DNA from: a virus
DNA: 43,755 bases
IMG/VR virus record: IMGVR_UViG_3300029990_000014
Span: 1 to 43,755 of that record
Reading direction: 5' to 3' (one strand)
Part shown: positions 31,740 to 41,073 of the stretch, one piece after another
Layout: every line of letters starts with the position of its first letter
Position numbering within the stretch: position 1 is the stretch's first letter
Position numbers and translations under genes: made by a program
Notes under the pieces: model-generated
The model's input: only the letters and a program-made list of their open reading frames with translations
What the model was told of the DNA's origin: nothing
The model's database searches: none

Positions 31740-32645
31740 ATGCCTGATGAAAATGGTATGAGTACAGCAGATCGTATTGCGGCTGCATTAGCTGGGAGCG
31801 GAGCTGCTATTACTCCTCCTGAGACGCCAGTAACTACTCCTCCTGTAGCGGAATCAGATCCTGTTGCTACTGGCGGACATCCGGCATGGCAGGAAGTTCT
31901 GGGATTAATCCCAGAATCTCTTCACGAATCAATCATTCCCGCTCTTAAGAAGTGGGATGATGGTGTTGCCCATAAGCTTAGTACGGTACACTCCGAGTTT
32001 GAGCCTTATAAGGACATTCTTGCTGGTATGGACCCCGAGTCTGTAGCGAGCGCTATTCAGATTGCTAATCTGATGGAGAATGACCCTTACTCCATTTACT
32101 CTAAGCTTCCCGAGGTATATGGGGAAAGCGAAGCGTGGAAAAAGGCTCTTATCTTGCAGCAGGGCCAAGCAGCAACTGGTGGCAACGTTGATGATTCAGT
32201 TGATCTTAGCGATGAAAACCCTGTTATTGCTCAGCTACAGGCTCAGCAGCAGCAGATTCTCTCTACGTTAGAGAAGAATGAAGCGCTTAAGGCTGAAAAC
32301 GAAGCGAATCAGTGGTTAGAGGGTCGCCTTACTGCTATGCAGGAGGAATTTAAGGCGGCTGAAATCCCGTATAGCGATCGTGCGCGAGACATGATTCTTG
32401 CACAGGCGTCTGCTATTGGGCCCAACGTAGGTAATGACGGCGATAAGGCTCTTACTATGGCTATCGATGCCTATAAGGAGCTTGTTGGTGGGTTTATTCC
32501 TGCTAAGACTCCCGGAAATGCGCCTATGACTCTTCCCGCTGGCGGAAAGATGCCATCTACTCAATTTGACCCGGCTAAGATGAGTCCGGCAGACACGCGT
32601 AAGCTTGTAGCACAGATGATTCAGTCGGCGTCAGGCTCTCAATAG
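31740..32645 (+). CDS. Scaffolding protein
   Basis: 301 residues, GGAAGGA before the ATG. Acidic, Pro/Thr-rich N-terminus, a Gln-rich coiled coil (IAQLQAQQQQILSTLEKNEA), and a polar end with ADTRKLVAQMIQSASG. Layout and place between portal and capsid are typical of podovirus scaffolds that template head assembly and then leave. Confidence 0.8.
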   Translation: MPDENGMSTADRIAAALAGSGAAITPPETPVTTPPVAESDPVATGGHPAWQEVLGLIPESLHESIIPALKKWDDGVAHKLSTVHSEFEPYKDILAGMDPESVASAIQIANLMENDPYSIYSKLPEVYGESEAWKKALILQQGQAATGGNVDDSVDLSDENPVIAQLQAQQQQILSTLEKNEALKAENEANQWLEGRLTAMQEEFKAAEIPYSDRARDMILAQASAIGPNVGNDGDKALTMAIDAYKELVGGFIPAKTPGNAPMTLPAGGKMPSTQFDPAKMSPADTRKLVAQMIQSASGSQ

Positions 32646-32653
32646 GAGTTCAA

Positions 32654-33865
32654 ATGCCAACTACTATGGCAACCCTTACCTCTATTCTTAAAGAAGTTTA
32701 CGAGCCCCAGATTCGGGAGCAGCTCAATAACGACGTAGTTGGTTTACGTCGTATTGAGAAGACTTCCGAGGGTGTCTACCACGACAATGGTGGACGTGGT
32801 GTATTCTTCCCAGTTCACACTAAGCGTAACCCCGGTATTGGTGCCCGTACTGAGAATGAGGCCCTTCCGACCGCTGGTAGCCAGTCTGCTTCCCGTGGTC
32901 AGCTGAGTCTGAAGAACCTTTATGGTCAGCTTGATTTCTCGGGTCAGGTATTCGAGCTTGCAGCGGGCGACCCGCAGGCATTCGTTAACATGGTTGACTT
33001 TGATATCAATGGTATTAAGGTAGACCTTGTTAAGGATCTTTCGCGTCAGCTTTATGGTAATGGTGTTGGTGCTGTAGCGGTAATTAACGACGCTGCTACT
33101 GCTTCGACCCACGCTATTAAGGCTTCGCCTTGGCTCCAGGATGGTATGATTGTAGACGTCTACACTGCGGATGGTTTCACCACCCAGAAGGCGGCTTCCC
33201 GTACCATTAGCTATGACCCGACTAACCCGCTTACTGTTACTTTCTCTGGTGCCACCTTTGCTACTGTTGTTGGTGACATCATTGTTCGTACCGGTAACGG
33301 TCCTGTTTCGGGTACTGTTCGTCGTGAGATCACTGGTCTTGGTGCTATTCTTGCCAGCTCGGGTGTTCTCTACGGTATTGACCCTGCTGTGGATGTTATC
33401 TGGAAGGCTTTCATCGACAGCAACTCTGGTACTCTTCGGTCGCTGTCCGAAGGTCTTATGATTAACGCGGTTGACACCGTTCGTACCCGTGGTTCGAATG
33501 TGTCGGTCGGTCTTTGCAACCTGGGTGTACGTCGTGCTTACTTCAACCTGCTTTCGCAGCAGCGTAAGTACACCAACACCAAGGACTTTGGTGGCGGTTT
33601 CTCTGGTCTTTCGTTCACGACTGACCAGGGTGATATTCCGATTGTTGTGGATGTTGACGCCCCTTACAACACCCTCAACTTCCTGACGGAAAGCCAGCTT
33701 AAGTGGTACAAGCAGGCTGACTTTGCATTCATGGATCGCGATGGCTCAATGTTCAACCGCGTTCCTGGCTTTGATAGGTACCAGGCTACTCTGTTCAGCT
33801 ATGTTGAACTGGGTACTCACCGTCGTAACGCCCACGCTCAGATTCAGGATATCACTGAGGGCTGA
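32654..33865 (+). CDS. Major capsid protein
   Basis: 403 residues, GGAG seven bases before the ATG. MPTTMATLTSILKEVYEPQI, then KTSEGVYHDNGGRGVFFPVH and a C-terminal VPGFDRYQATLFSYVELGTH fit HK97-fold capsid proteins. Codons are biased to CGT, GGT, GTT and ACC, consistent with very high expression. One motif copy only (33073). Confidence 0.88.
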   Translation: MPTTMATLTSILKEVYEPQIREQLNNDVVGLRRIEKTSEGVYHDNGGRGVFFPVHTKRNPGIGARTENEALPTAGSQSASRGQLSLKNLYGQLDFSGQVFELAAGDPQAFVNMVDFDINGIKVDLVKDLSRQLYGNGVGAVAVINDAATASTHAIKASPWLQDGMIVDVYTADGFTTQKAASRTISYDPTNPLTVTFSGATFATVVGDIIVRTGNGPVSGTVRREITGLGAILASSGVLYGIDPAVDVIWKAFIDSNSGTLRSLSEGLMINAVDTVRTRGSNVSVGLCNLGVRRAYFNLLSQQRKYTNTKDFGGGFSGLSFTTDQGDIPIVVDVDAPYNTLNFLTESQLKWYKQADFAFMDRDGSMFNRVPGFDRYQATLFSYVELGTHRRNAHAQIQDITEG

Positions 33866-33882
33866 GTAATTGTTGTCAGCTT

Positions 33883-33922
33883 AAGAGGCTGGGTTAGGTT
33901 ATTTAACCTAGCCCAGCCTCTT
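33883..33922 (+). terminator. Strong hairpin after the capsid gene
   Basis: AAGAGGCTGGGTTAGGTT (33883-33900) and AACCTAGCCCAGCCTCTT (33905-33922) form an 18-bp stem with one U-G pair on the plus RNA and loop ATTT. It follows the capsid stop. T content after it is modest, so it may slow or partly stop transcription, or stabilise capsid mRNA. Confidence 0.7.
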
Positions 33923-33941
33923 CTGCGTCTAAGGAGGAATA

Positions 33942-34499
33942 ATGACATCGCTCACCCTTAATGACCTTGAGTATGCTTACTTTGCAGGACTTACGGGGTA
34001 TGCCGGGACGTCTAAGAGCTTAGATCAGCTCAAATTGGACTTCCTCAATAGTGGTATCCAGCTTGTTGGTGCCGTAAGCAAGTGTGTATCCGCTACAGAT
34101 CAGACGCAGCTTTCTAATGTTCTTGCTGATATTACTGGCCTGGTTCTTAACGTAACTGTAGGCACCTGGATTTTCGAGTTTGATATCCAGTATTCAGGCG
34201 CAGCAGCGGCGGCTTCCCCTATTACCTTGAACGTAACAGGTCCGGCGGCGACCGCTGTAAGCAGCAGTATTTACGTTCAGAACTCTGTAAGTGGTAAGAC
34301 AGAAGCAGGACAGACTGCCTTTGGTCAGCCATTTACAGGCGCCGCTGTAACTACTGCTAATGCAATCTACGTAGCGAAGGTACGCGGTTACGCTGTAGTT
34401 ACTGCTAATGGCCAGATTAAATTGCAGTTTGCAGGAGACAACACTAACAACAACACCGTGAAGGCTGTATCTTACGGCCGCGCCGATCGTGTAGCGTGA
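33942..34499 (+). CDS. Short spike-like protein (paralogue of the next gene)
   Basis: 185 residues, AAGGAGG before the ATG. The N-terminus (TLNDLEYAYFAG...SLDQLKLDFL) and the C-terminal domain (TWIFEFDIQYSG...AVVTANGQIKLQFA) are both similar to the ends of the 553-residue protein that follows, but the central receptor-type domain is absent. It could be a trimming or assembly partner, or a decoration protein. Confidence 0.7.
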   Translation: MTSLTLNDLEYAYFAGLTGYAGTSKSLDQLKLDFLNSGIQLVGAVSKCVSATDQTQLSNVLADITGLVLNVTVGTWIFEFDIQYSGAAAAASPITLNVTGPAATAVSSSIYVQNSVSGKTEAGQTAFGQPFTGAAVTTANAIYVAKVRGYAVVTANGQIKLQFAGDNTNNNTVKAVSYGRADRVA

Positions 34500-34503
34500 T
34501 ACA

Positions 34504-36165
34504 ATGGCTGGAGTTCTTACCCTTAACGATCAGTTCTATGCGTGGTTAAAGGCTAACGGAATTACCAAGAATATTGATGAGCTTACTCTTGATCTCATCA
34601 TGACTTGGTATTTAGCCTCTCCTGGAGGTGGCCAGAACTTCCCTGGTTATATTTACCTGGATGATTACTCCGGTACAGATGACCAGAAGTTAGCAGCAGC
34701 TATGGCCGCTGCTAATGCTGCCACAAACCCTCCTATTATTAAGTTCTCTAACAGAGATCACTCTTTCTCTGTAGCGCAGACTATGTACGATGGCTTCGCT
34801 ATTGAGGGGCTTATTCGTCCCTCTAACGCAGAGAAAACATCTAATAGTGATTATACGCCCGTAAAGTGTGATATTAACGTTGCTGCGGGGGTATGGCTTA
34901 CCTCCGCTACAGGAACCTATACCTGGGACGTTTATATTGCAGGGTTTGCATTTGAAGGCCACCAGACCGTACAGTTCATGGCCAATACTAATAGCGGCCT
35001 TAACTGCGGTGTAATTAGAGATGTATCGTTTAACTCTTTCAAGTCCGTCCTAGGATCACAGGCTACTAAGTTAGCCCTTACTGCCTGCCATTTTGATGGA
35101 TACTGGGAGGTTAATAACTCCTATAACGGCGCTATTCATATCGGTGGTTCAGATAATGATCTTTGGACTAATGGCATTCTGCTTGATTCTTCACTCGCAT
35201 TTGGTGTAGCGGGATCAGCAACAGGTCAGTATCACCTTTGGACGGACTTCCTTGAGAAGACTTCTCTAGGTATTCCGTATATTACATGTGAAGGATTATG
35301 GGGCGGCTGGCGTAACAGTGGCCCCACTTATAACCCCTCAGGCTCACCATCTAACCTGGGTGGGCCTAATACTATGATGGCCGGTGCTCGTATTGAAGGT
35401 CGTAATGCGGGATCTGGATCTAATGGTAACTTGATTCGAGTTGATGGCGGAATCGCAGTAGTAGACGGCATCTGGCTCGGATACGGCATGATTAGCCCCG
35501 CTACACAAGGGCACTCTCCTCAGGATGCAGGTATTATCCATGTAACCGATGGAATGCTTCTTGCAGATAATATCACCTATGACCGTGCAACGGGTGTAGC
35601 GGAATCCGTACCTGTAATATATGTAAGCGGTACGGGTAACGCTAAGGTTGGCGATATTATCGTTGGCTCTAAGGGCGGCCAATGGACTAGTCGTCCTGTT
35701 ATTACGGATGCTAGTACTGGAGTAGTACTCCGAAGTGGGTCTACTTTCTGTAACATTACAGGTGATATTACTACTGGATCTGCGGTACTAGCTAATGCAA
35801 CTGGATTAGCTCTTGTTGTGGAGCCAGGTACTTGGGAGTTTGAGTTCTTTATTCCCTATACGGGCTCATTATCCGCCTCTGCACCCTTTACTTTGGTTCT
35901 TAATGGCCCTACAGCTAGCTTTGTATCAAGTGAAATCTACTTCCAGAACTCTACCACAGGTAAGGCAGAACAGGTACAGACCGCATTTGGGGTTAGTTAC
36001 GTAGGTCCTAACGTTACTACCGGCGGATCTGTGTATCTTGCTAGGATCATCGGTACTGCTGTAGTTACTGCTCTTGGTACTTTACAGGTTCAATACGCTT
36101 CCGATGGTACGCATACTAATACCATTAAGGCTGGCGCCTATGGTAGAGCTACTTTAATCGGATAA
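34504..36165 (+). CDS. Tailspike-like receptor-binding protein
   Basis: 553 residues. N-terminal anchor (TLNDQFYAWLKANG) like the preceding gene; then a pectate-lyase-like region beginning YLDDYSGTDDQKLAAAM with beta-helix-type repeats and many Gly/Asn/Asp; C-terminal domain TWEFEFFIPYTG shared with the preceding gene. Probably binds or degrades a host surface polysaccharide. Ribosome site is weak; coupling to the short paralogue is likely. Confidence 0.75.
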   Translation: MAGVLTLNDQFYAWLKANGITKNIDELTLDLIMTWYLASPGGGQNFPGYIYLDDYSGTDDQKLAAAMAAANAATNPPIIKFSNRDHSFSVAQTMYDGFAIEGLIRPSNAEKTSNSDYTPVKCDINVAAGVWLTSATGTYTWDVYIAGFAFEGHQTVQFMANTNSGLNCGVIRDVSFNSFKSVLGSQATKLALTACHFDGYWEVNNSYNGAIHIGGSDNDLWTNGILLDSSLAFGVAGSATGQYHLWTDFLEKTSLGIPYITCEGLWGGWRNSGPTYNPSGSPSNLGGPNTMMAGARIEGRNAGSGSNGNLIRVDGGIAVVDGIWLGYGMISPATQGHSPQDAGIIHVTDGMLLADNITYDRATGVAESVPVIYVSGTGNAKVGDIIVGSKGGQWTSRPVITDASTGVVLRSGSTFCNITGDITTGSAVLANATGLALVVEPGTWEFEFFIPYTGSLSASAPFTLVLNGPTASFVSSEIYFQNSTTGKAEQVQTAFGVSYVGPNVTTGGSVYLARIIGTAVVTALGTLQVQYASDGTHTNTIKAGAYGRATLIG

Positions 36166-36206
36166 ATAAACGGAGCGGGGGCTCCTTATAGTTTATAAGG
36201 ATCAAT

Positions 36207-36527
36207 ATGCCGTTCATTAGTAATCTGTACTCAATCCTTATAGAGGATGATAGCCCTCTGCTAAAGGCTATATTATGGCTGCTAAGCGGAGGTTTTATAA
36301 CCTCCGTAGCATTCATCCTTAAAAGAGCATTCCCTTTCCTTCGTAAGGTTGTACGTACTTCCGATAAATGGGTGGGCGTTCCGGGAGAGATTCCCGGAGT
36401 TCTTGAACGGCTAGATCAGTCTGATGCCAATCAGGTTCAGATGAAAGCTGGTATCCAAGAGCTTAAGGAGGGCCAAGAAGAGAGTAAGAGTAAGTTAGAC
36501 GAAATCTTACGTCACTTGGGCCTTTAA
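36207..36527 (+). CDS. Membrane protein with C-terminal coiled coil
   Basis: 106 residues, AGGA five bases before the ATG. One membrane helix (AILWLLSGGFITSVAFIL), then a charged coiled coil (AGIQELKEGQEESKSKLDEI). Among tail genes such proteins are often holin- or spanin-like or tail-associated; not resolved. Confidence 0.6.
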   Translation: MPFISNLYSILIEDDSPLLKAILWLLSGGFITSVAFILKRAFPFLRKVVRTSDKWVGVPGEIPGVLERLDQSDANQVQMKAGIQELKEGQEESKSKLDEILRHLGL

Positions 36528-36536
36528 GGATTGATA

Positions 36537-36686
36537 TGCAGCGTTTATTTGTTGCACTTCTTATCATAGCAACTGCAATTAGAGAGGCTCGAAATGAGCA
36601 CCCTGGATCTGAGTTTAGCAGCAGCAAGAACGTGGAGTCCCGAACTAAATCGATTCGTATCCACGGAACATCAGAGAGTAGCTGAG
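36537..36686 (+). CDS. Small protein with hydrophobic N-terminus
   Basis: 49 residues: MQRLFVALLIIATAIREARN, then a Ser-rich polar tail. AAGGA lies five bases before the ATG. It overlaps the start of the 36594 gene by 93 bases in another frame. It has a short signal-like segment; real expression is probable from the ribosome site but unproven. Confidence 0.4.
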
Positions 36687-37031
36687 GTTATTAACGATTA
36701 CGACCCCAGCTTACGTTTGATGTACTTTCCTGATTCTGAATCTGATGAGGAATTTGGAATCTGGGATGAGCGTAATGGCGGGTATGTCATCCGTCGTTGC
36801 CGCGAGGATGAGGTTAATACTGAGCTTGTTCAGTGGCTCTTTATTAATGATATGACTAAGCATAAGGGCGATGATATCCTTGCTAGGATTGACGCCCGTC
36901 AGGCTGCAATTCAGGCTATGAACCTTAAGCGAACCATGAATGAGGCGGATGAAAAGAAGGATTTCGCCGTATCCATGCTTAAGTCTAAGCTCAATTGGTA
37001 CCGCCACGATGGGCAGGTGTATAGAGGATGA
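36594..37031 (+). CDS. Virion-region protein, unknown
   Basis: 145 residues, GAGG before the ATG. Sequence includes RVAEVINDYDPSLRLMYFPD and GIWDERNGGYVIRRC, then a helical end. ATGA overlap with the next gene (adaptor). Probably head-tail connector related by position. Confidence 0.55.
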   Translation: MSTLDLSLAAARTWSPELNRFVSTEHQRVAEVINDYDPSLRLMYFPDSESDEEFGIWDERNGGYVIRRCREDEVNTELVQWLFINDMTKHKGDDILARIDARQAAIQAMNLKRTMNEADEKKDFAVSMLKSKLNWYRHDGQVYRG

Positions 37032-37696
37032 CCTTAGTTACGCCAACTAAGACGGTCCAGAATGTTATCGATAGTGTATCTCGTACATTCGGTGACGTCT
37101 CGTTGGCCCAGATTACTATTCCAGACTTTATTAAGTGGATTAATGCAGGTCAGTTTGAGATTGCAAAGACTAATAAGTTTGTCCAGGCTACTGCCGTAAC
37201 ACCCACCGTTATAGGTCAGCAGCAATATGGTACTGGATTCTCAGCTAAGATTCTTGAGATTGTTGCGCTACAGTTCGATGGCTCGCCGTTGAACGAAACC
37301 AACTTCCAAGAAGCTATGCGCTACATCTCAGATAATGATCCACATAATACCGCCACAGGGGTTCCTGAGACCTGGTGGGAGTTCGGAGGTAACTTATTCC
37401 TCTATCCTATTCCCAGCACTGTGGCTAACCTTACTCTTTACTACGTAGGGTATCCGAATGATATCGCTGTAGCGGGCGATACTTTAACGATTCCAGACTC
37501 CTATTTCAATATTCTCTGTGAGTATTGCTTAATGAAGGCATACGAACAGGATGAGAATCTTGACGGGGTTAATCTCAAAAGTAATGCTATCGCTACACAA
37601 TTAGCCTCCCTGTCAGAAGATAGAGGTGGACACGGAAGGGCATCGTATCCTACAATTAACGTATACGATGAATTCGATGACTACTACGTAGAGTAA
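37028..37696 (+). CDS. Head-tail adaptor (tail tubular protein A-like)
   Basis: 222 residues. N-terminal helices VIDSVSRTFGD, FIKWINAGQFEIAKTNKF, then a beta part and TLTIPDSYFNILCEYCLMKAYEQDE, as in podovirus adaptor/gp11-like proteins that dock the tail to the portal. It precedes the large tail protein, as in such phages. Four-base overlap with the preceding gene. Confidence 0.75.
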   Translation: MTLVTPTKTVQNVIDSVSRTFGDVSLAQITIPDFIKWINAGQFEIAKTNKFVQATAVTPTVIGQQQYGTGFSAKILEIVALQFDGSPLNETNFQEAMRYISDNDPHNTATGVPETWWEFGGNLFLYPIPSTVANLTLYYVGYPNDIAVAGDTLTIPDSYFNILCEYCLMKAYEQDENLDGVNLKSNAIATQLASLSEDRGGHGRASYPTINVYDEFDDYYVE

Positions 37697-37703
37697 GGCA
37701 GAC

Positions 37704-39236
37704 ATGGCTACCATTAAGTTAGGGCCCTTTACAGGAGGGCTGAATAATAATACCGACCCTTCTGCTATTGCGGACAACGAGGTAGTGGTCTGCGAAAACT
37801 TCGACGTAGATAATGCGGGCATCCTTATCGGTCGCCCAGCAATTAATCAGCACTCTATCGGATTTGGAATTGCCGGCGGGGACATCTCGTCTGAGATGCT
37901 GTGCTATTACGTAACAAGTACCGGTGCTAATATCCTTATTGCATCCGCCGCACGTACACTTAATACTTCCGTCACAGGGGTATATGCGTATATTAATGGC
38001 GCTTGGTCTCTCATTGCTAATATCCCCTGTCGTGTAGCGGTTCAGTACCAGGGCAGGCTTTGGTTAGTATCCGAGATTCCGGGTACTCCAGGCGGTTATT
38101 GGGATGGAAGTACGTTCACTCCAGTACCCACAATGCCTTTTGGTGGAGCAGCCGTAATCTATAAGGATCGTCTCTTTGTAGCGGCGGGATACAGGTCAAC
38201 AGTTAATAGCAGTAGGGTGCAGTTCTCTGATCCTGGAGACCCGACTAGTTGGACTTCTACCAACTATTTCGATGTCAATAAGGGAGATGGTCAAACTGCT
38301 AATGACCTTCTTGTTCAGGGCACTAATCTTTACATCTTCAAGACTGACTCTACGTTCGTCTACACGTATGACACTGATCCGGCTAATGGAAGTCTTAGCT
38401 TACTGGATGGGCACATTGGGGTAGCAGAACCCTATCAATGCGTTGCATTTGAGAATCTGATCTATGTTTATCACGAACGATTCTTGTATGTGATTAGCAA
38501 TTATCAATATCAGATGATCAACGTAAAGGTAGACCTAGTAAGCGGCTACCAAGGCGTAGGCGCTTATTATAAGCCAATCTCTATGAGCTTAGTTGGCCGT
38601 AGGGTTATATTAACCTACTATGATACTACTTACGTGTACCAGGTAGATTTTAAAGCCTTTACTACCTGGTCATCTATTTATGTACATAGTAGGTTTATAT
38701 CTGAACCTATCAATGCTTTCGCTATTACTCCTGCTAAGTATGTAGCAGGAGGCAGAGGAATGTCAGACCCTCTAACCTACTATATGTACGATGATTACGT
38801 AGGACTGCATGAGGCAATGACGTGTAGCATGACTACTAAGTCTTTTGACTTTGGGGAGTTCACAAAGTACAAGAGGCTTAAGTGGTGGGGAATTCTATGC
38901 ACTACTAACCAAGGAGTAACAGGGGCAGTAGTTCCTATTACCTATGCTCAACGAGTAACTTGGAGTGCTCTGTCTTCCTATACCTGGTCTCAGTTATCTG
39001 CGTACACCTGGGACAGCTTACTAGCTCTTGTTCCTACCTACATATCTGGCATTTCTATCTTAGGCCAGACAACGGCTAAGAAGCTATTAAAAGTACCTGG
39101 GTCTTTAAGGTTTAAGGCCCTAAACTTTAAAGTTTCTATGACTACGGATGCCAGCTATACTCAAGGTCCTGTACGATTGTACGCACTCAATGCCGATCTT
39201 AGTGCTGGAGCTATTGTTGAAAAGGCGGTGAACTAA
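37704..39236 (+). CDS. Tail tube/needle-hub protein (tail tubular protein B/P22 gp10-like)
   Basis: 510 residues. Begins GPFTGGLNNNTDPSAIADNE, the typical start of podovirus tail-hub proteins, followed by propeller-like beta repeats (YKDRLFVAAGYRST, YLYFKTDSTF-type strands, FENLIYVYHERFLYVI). It forms the tail tube below the adaptor. Its TAA overlaps the next ATG. Confidence 0.8.
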   Translation: MATIKLGPFTGGLNNNTDPSAIADNEVVVCENFDVDNAGILIGRPAINQHSIGFGIAGGDISSEMLCYYVTSTGANILIASAARTLNTSVTGVYAYINGAWSLIANIPCRVAVQYQGRLWLVSEIPGTPGGYWDGSTFTPVPTMPFGGAAVIYKDRLFVAAGYRSTVNSSRVQFSDPGDPTSWTSTNYFDVNKGDGQTANDLLVQGTNLYIFKTDSTFVYTYDTDPANGSLSLLDGHIGVAEPYQCVAFENLIYVYHERFLYVISNYQYQMINVKVDLVSGYQGVGAYYKPISMSLVGRRVILTYYDTTYVYQVDFKAFTTWSSIYVHSRFISEPINAFAITPAKYVAGGRGMSDPLTYYMYDDYVGLHEAMTCSMTTKSFDFGEFTKYKRLKWWGILCTTNQGVTGAVVPITYAQRVTWSALSSYTWSQLSAYTWDSLLALVPTYISGISILGQTTAKKLLKVPGSLRFKALNFKVSMTTDASYTQGPVRLYALNADLSAGAIVEKAVN

Positions 39237-39400
39237 TGGTTAATAACTACGTAGCTGGTCGCCGGATCTACAAGGGCGGAGCAACTGCTCCCAATGTAGG
39301 CCCTGTAGCGAATAAGGCAGGGTATGCTAAGCGGGATGCTGAACGAAAGGCGGCTGCTCAAATGGCTGCCATGAAGAAGAAGTGCGGAGGTAAGTGCTGA
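39236..39400 (+). CDS. Small basic virion-region protein
   Basis: 54 residues: MVNNYVAGRRIYKGGATAPN, then a Lys/Ala-rich helix ending KKKCGGKC. TAATG overlap with the tail-hub gene and TGATG with the next, so it is firmly in the operon. Basic end with two Cys suggests nucleic-acid or membrane contact. Confidence 0.6.
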   Translation: MVNNYVAGRRIYKGGATAPNVGPVANKAGYAKRDAERKAAAQMAAMKKKCGGKC

Positions 39401-39936
39401 TGATTGCAACTAACAGCACAGGCCAAATCTCTTCTGGATTACAGTATACACCTCCTGGAATGCCTCCCGCTACGCCTAATAATTCTATCTCTCTTGATAA
39501 GGGTGCAGTTAAAAAGGCTACTGGTAAGAAGAAGCCTAAAGGTGACACTTTCACTGGGGACTCTACGTACCAGTCTCAGAAGGCTGCTTACTTAAAGGCA
39601 ATCCAGGATTATCAGGCTAATCTCCAGACTAATCAGAGTCTTTACGATACTGGTTACGTTAGCAGCCTCAATACTCTGGGGATTAATCAGGACCGGGCGC
39701 TAAAGGATCAGACTAATAGTTTCTCTGGTCGAGGTCTTCTGTTCTCTGGAATGTTTGGTAAGGCATATAGTAATACAGCAAATGATTACGCTCGTCAGCA
39801 GGGCGACTTATCCCAGCAGAGGACTAGTTACTACACGGGAAATCAGCAGGCTAAGTCTGCATTCCTTTCCCAGGAAAACTTAGCGCTTCTTCAGGCTAAG
39901 CAGGATGCAATTGCCCGTAAGGCTGCTAAGCAGTAA
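39400..39936 (+). CDS. Internal virion protein candidate
   Basis: 178 residues from the ATG at 39400 with GGAGG upstream. Pro/Ser/Lys-rich N-terminus then Gln-rich helices (LKAIQDYQANLQTNQSLYDT, ARQQGDLSQQRTSYYTGNQQ). Resembles small ejected proteins of podoviruses. No enzymatic motif. Confidence 0.6.
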   Translation: MIATNSTGQISSGLQYTPPGMPPATPNNSISLDKGAVKKATGKKKPKGDTFTGDSTYQSQKAAYLKAIQDYQANLQTNQSLYDTGYVSSLNTLGINQDRALKDQTNSFSGRGLLFSGMFGKAYSNTANDYARQQGDLSQQRTSYYTGNQQAKSAFLSQENLALLQAKQDAIARKAAKQ

Positions 39937-39947
39937 GGAGGTGTCTT

Positions 39948-41066
39948 GTGGCTACTAAGAAGAAGAATGCTGGCGACATGCAGTCCATGCCGCCGCTTGT
40001 ATTCCAGACTAATCAGAACTTCGCGGGGTCTAAGACATACGTCCCTCCTGCGGGTTCAATTCAGCCTACGGTTCCTACTATTGATACTTCGATCCCGACT
40101 ACGGATCAGTTATTAGCTCAGGCTAATACTGACGTAGGTGCTCAGTACGATGCACAGATCGCTGCTATTAATGCTCAGGTTGCTCAGGCTAAGAAGAACT
40201 ATGGCCTCAACGATAAGCAGACCAAGAAGATGTACAACGACTTGGTCAAGAATATCAAGGGCAATAGTGGCACTATTAAGGACAACTTTAATAGTGGAAT
40301 CAGCTCTGTAGCGAATGATACCCGGACCGGCATTGGAGATGTTAATAACATCTACGGCAGGTCTCAGTCTAATATCGCTGGTACTCTTGCTAAGTTTGGT
40401 CTTGGCCAGGGTGCGGGGGATTCGCTACAGACCGGCGCTAATCAGCAGAGCTTGATCACTAGTCTTATGGCTCACGATGGCGCAGCTATTAAGGGTCAGC
40501 TTAGCACCAATAAGGCTACCGATTTAGCGTTCAATACGGAGCAGGCTAACTCTTCTGCGCAGGCCGGGACTGAAACTCGTACTGCTTTACTCCGCCAGCT
40601 TAATGATACTATTAATGGCTATGGTAATCAGAAGATTTCAGTTATGGGTCAGCGTGCTAGCGCTGTAGCGAGTCGTGCTAGTGACCTTCAGAGTCAGGCA
40701 TTAACTCGTCAGCAGAATCTACAGAACATGCTTTACCAGGCGCAACAGGATCAAGCAGCGGCTCAGGCTAAGCAGGACTCAGCTGCACAGGCTCAGGCTC
40801 AGCAGCAGGCTACTAATGACCGAGCTAACTTCAGTCAGCAGTGGTCAACTATGGGTCCCGAGGAAAAGGCCACCTATAAGGCATCTCAATTGTTCGGCTC
40901 CGACAGGGCAAGTACGGCTGTTGGTCTTATCAATTCTGTTATGTCTAAGGGAACGTACGCTAATTATGCACAGTTTGAAGACGCTGTTCGCAAGGCTAAT
41001 AATGGTTCTCTTCCTGAAAACCAGCTTCTTAGTTTAGCCAATTACGTCTATAACAACAACCGATAG
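39948..41066 (+). CDS. Internal virion protein candidate, coiled-coil
   Basis: 372 residues from a GTG at 39948 with AAGGAGG six bases upstream. Gln/Ala/Asn-rich with long helices (YDAQIAAINAQVAQAKKNYG, QQDQAAAQAKQDSAAQAQAQ). Place after the tail hub and before the giant virion protein matches the ejection-protein group of podoviruses. Three motif copies lie inside. Confidence 0.65.
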   Translation: MATKKKNAGDMQSMPPLVFQTNQNFAGSKTYVPPAGSIQPTVPTIDTSIPTTDQLLAQANTDVGAQYDAQIAAINAQVAQAKKNYGLNDKQTKKMYNDLVKNIKGNSGTIKDNFNSGISSVANDTRTGIGDVNNIYGRSQSNIAGTLAKFGLGQGAGDSLQTGANQQSLITSLMAHDGAAIKGQLSTNKATDLAFNTEQANSSAQAGTETRTALLRQLNDTINGYGNQKISVMGQRASAVASRASDLQSQALTRQQNLQNMLYQAQQDQAAAQAKQDSAAQAQAQQQATNDRANFSQQWSTMGPEEKATYKASQLFGSDRASTAVGLINSVMSKGTYANYAQFEDAVRKANNGSLPENQLLSLANYVYNNNR

Positions 41067-41073
41067 GACGGTA

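Noticed and set aside
36171-36200. Terminator after the tailspike gene (GGAGC/GCTCC and CCTTATA/TATAAGG)
   Set aside because: Stems are short and the T-run is weak; too uncertain to list.
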